Source: Acidobacteriota bacterium
GTDB lineage: Bacteria; Acidobacteriota; Vicinamibacteria; Vicinamibacterales; UBA8438
Direction: 5' to 3'
DNA length: 6,600 nt
NCBI GenBank assembly: GCA_011523485.1
Contig: WTGR01000622.1
Coordinates: 1-6,600 of the forward strand
In this document: positions 5,640 through 6,600 of the stretch, piece by piece
Layout: each line of letters opens with the position of its first letter
Position numbering within the stretch: the stretch's first letter is position 1
Notes under the pieces: generated by a model
Databases searched by the model: none
Told to the model about the DNA's origin: nothing
What the model saw: only the letters and a program-made list of their open reading frames with translations
Made by a program: the position numbers and the translations under genes

Positions 5640-6600
5640 GGTTCGCTGCGGGTGAGGCTCCTGACCAGCCACGCGGCCGAAACGGCGGCGCCGACAAGCA
5701 GCACCGCCCCGCCGGGAACCGAGCCGAACAACAGGCTGTGCGTCGCGGCGAGCGTCAGGTAGACGGCGGCGCAGCCGGCTCCCCAGCGGCGGAGATCGGG
5801 ACCCAGGGGCGCCGGCGCGGGTTCTGCCGCGGCGGACGCCACGCGGCGCCAGCCCGGGCCGGCGGGCCGCGTGCGGCGGTAGAAGCGGACCAGGTGCGCC
5901 AGCGGCTCGGGCGGGGTGGCCAGCGTGACGGCGATCCAGCAGGTCGTCGTCCAGGGCACGAGATAGAGCAGCGAGTCGGGAAACGGAATGGTGGTGAAGA
6001 ACCGCACGTAGGCGAAACCGGCGGCGGCCGCGGCCAGGGCCGTCAGCTCCGAGAGCGCGGTCACCCGCCACCAGTACCAGCGCAGGATCAGCACCAGGCC
6101 GACGCCCGCGCCGGACTCGAGCACGAACTCCCACGCCTGGCGCACCGATTCGAGTCCGAAGGTAATCACTCCGCTCGCCGCCATCACCAGGATGGTCGTC
6201 AGGCGCGAGACGCGCACCAGGTGCGTCTGGCCGGCGTCCGGCCGCACGAACCGCTTGTACAGGTCGTTGACCAGGTACGACGTGCCCCAGTTGAGCTGCG
6301 TGGATACGGTAGACATGTAGGCGGCGAAGAACGCGCCGACGAGGAGGCCTCGCCAGCCCGACGGCAGGTGGTCGCGCAGGACGAGGACGTAGCCCGCTTC
6401 GCGATCGGAGAGGTCCGGATAGAGGACCAGCGCGGCGAGGGCGACCAGCACCCACGGCCACGGGCGCAGGCAGTAGTGCGCCACCGTGAACCAGAGCGTC
6501 GCCATGACCGCGTCGCGCTCGCCGCGGGCCGACATCATGCGCTGGGCGACGTAGCCGCCGCCGCCCGGCTCCTGCCCCGGATACCAGCTCGCCCACCACT
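5627..6600 (-). CDS. Sodium:solute symporter (SSS family), C-terminal part (5' partial)
   Basis: The visible 323 residues (6598 down to 5630, TGA at 5629-5627) are the C-terminal half of a polytopic symporter; family members are about 550-620 residues, so the start lies beyond the right edge. An ATG at 6538 is not the start: the frame stays open to the edge and reads WWASWYPGQEPGGGGY, a strongly conserved stretch of this subfamily. A helix resembling SSS helix 8 reads AAYMSTVSTQLNW and leads into NDLYKRF; its Ser-Thr pair (codons near 6308-6313) aligns with the Ser-Ser that binds sodium in Vibrio SGLT. Further hydrophobic helices follow, then a cytoplasmic TPPEPLAHLVRFYRRTRPAGPGW-like segment and two last hydrophobic stretches. 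The protein would import a solute with sodium; the substrate cannot be inferred. It is transcribed against the secretion operon and is probably functionally unrelated. Confidence 0.93.
   Translation of the reverse strand, partial: WWASWYPGQEPGGGGYVAQRMMSARGERDAVMATLWFTVAHYCLRPWPWVLVALAALVLYPDLSDREAGYVLVLRDHLPSGWRGLLVGAFFAAYMSTVSTQLNWGTSYLVNDLYKRFVRPDAGQTHLVRVSRLTTILVMAASGVITFGLESVRQAWEFVLESGAGVGLVLILRWYWWRVTALSELTALAAAAAGFAYVRFFTTIPFPDSLLYLVPWTTTCWIAVTLATPPEPLAHLVRFYRRTRPAGPGWRRVASAAAEPAPAPLGPDLRRWGAGCAAVYLTLAATHSLLFGSVPGGAVLLVGAAVSAAWLVRSLTRSEPAGD

Noticed and set aside
6536..6538. ATG at 6538 (minus) as the start of a short transporter
   Set aside because: The frame continues upstream to the window edge with the conserved WWASWYPGQEPGGGGY stretch, so the gene is cut by the window, not short.
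5322..6599. Minus-strand open frame of 425 codons covering the symporter region in another frame
   Set aside because: It is longer than the visible symporter fragment but Arg/Pro/Gly-rich with no membrane helices; the other frame has clear SSS motifs, and this one also runs back over the third pseudopilin.
1..6600. CRISPR array, insertion sequence, tRNA or other RNA gene, phage or defence system
   Set aside because: No spaced direct repeats, transposase, integrase, terminal inverted repeats or RNA-like folds were recognised; coding sequence fills almost the whole window.

Overview
The window is a GC-rich (roughly 70% by eye), densely coding bacterial segment. It holds most of one secretion/pilus-type operon on the plus strand, then a transporter gene on the minus strand running towards it. 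The protein features (RPFYNER-type PilN, pseudopilins with a 'DPMT' block and a C-terminal 'Y.DW' ending, and a PGGGGY-type sodium:solute symporter) resemble what I know from Acidobacteriota, possibly Vicinamibacteria. That placement is inference from family resemblance, not proof.

Layout: 2-145 is the last 47 residues of a GspF/PilC inner-membrane platform protein. Next come a GspE/PilB assembly ATPase (142-1806), a PilM-like actin-fold protein (1799-2770, TTG start), PilN (2781-3365), a PilO/GspM-like protein (3362-3961) and three consecutive pseudopilin genes (3933-4490, 4495-4890, 4904-5617). Junctions are stop/start overlaps or gaps of 4 to 13 bases (29-base overlap before the first pseudopilin if the early ATG is used), so this reads as one translationally coupled operon. 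I see no internal promoter. On the minus strand, 5627-6600 is the C-terminal part of a sodium:solute symporter whose start lies beyond the right edge. Its stop is 9 bases from the stop of the last pseudopilin, and an imperfect hairpin covers that junction. No stretch of 300 bases lacks a gene.

How the genes fit together: the ATPase powers the machine, and the GspF/PilC protein is the membrane rotor or platform it acts on. PilM, PilN and PilO form the cytoplasmic ring and periplasmic alignment complex (the job of GspL and GspM in classical type II secretion). The pseudopilins assemble into the periplasmic filament. The mixture of PilMNO-type alignment proteins with GspG-type pseudopilins suggests a type II secretion system variant that kept the type IV pilus-style split of GspL into PilM plus PilN. 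The secretin, prepilin peptidase and any substrate genes are outside the window.

Most notable points: three pseudopilins built on the same block plan; loss of the filament-forming Glu+5 and a long Gly/Arg-rich tail in the third; degenerate nucleotide-binding motifs in the PilM-like protein; and the hairpin in which the two convergent stop codons pair. I found no CRISPR array, mobile element, RNA gene or clearly novel system.
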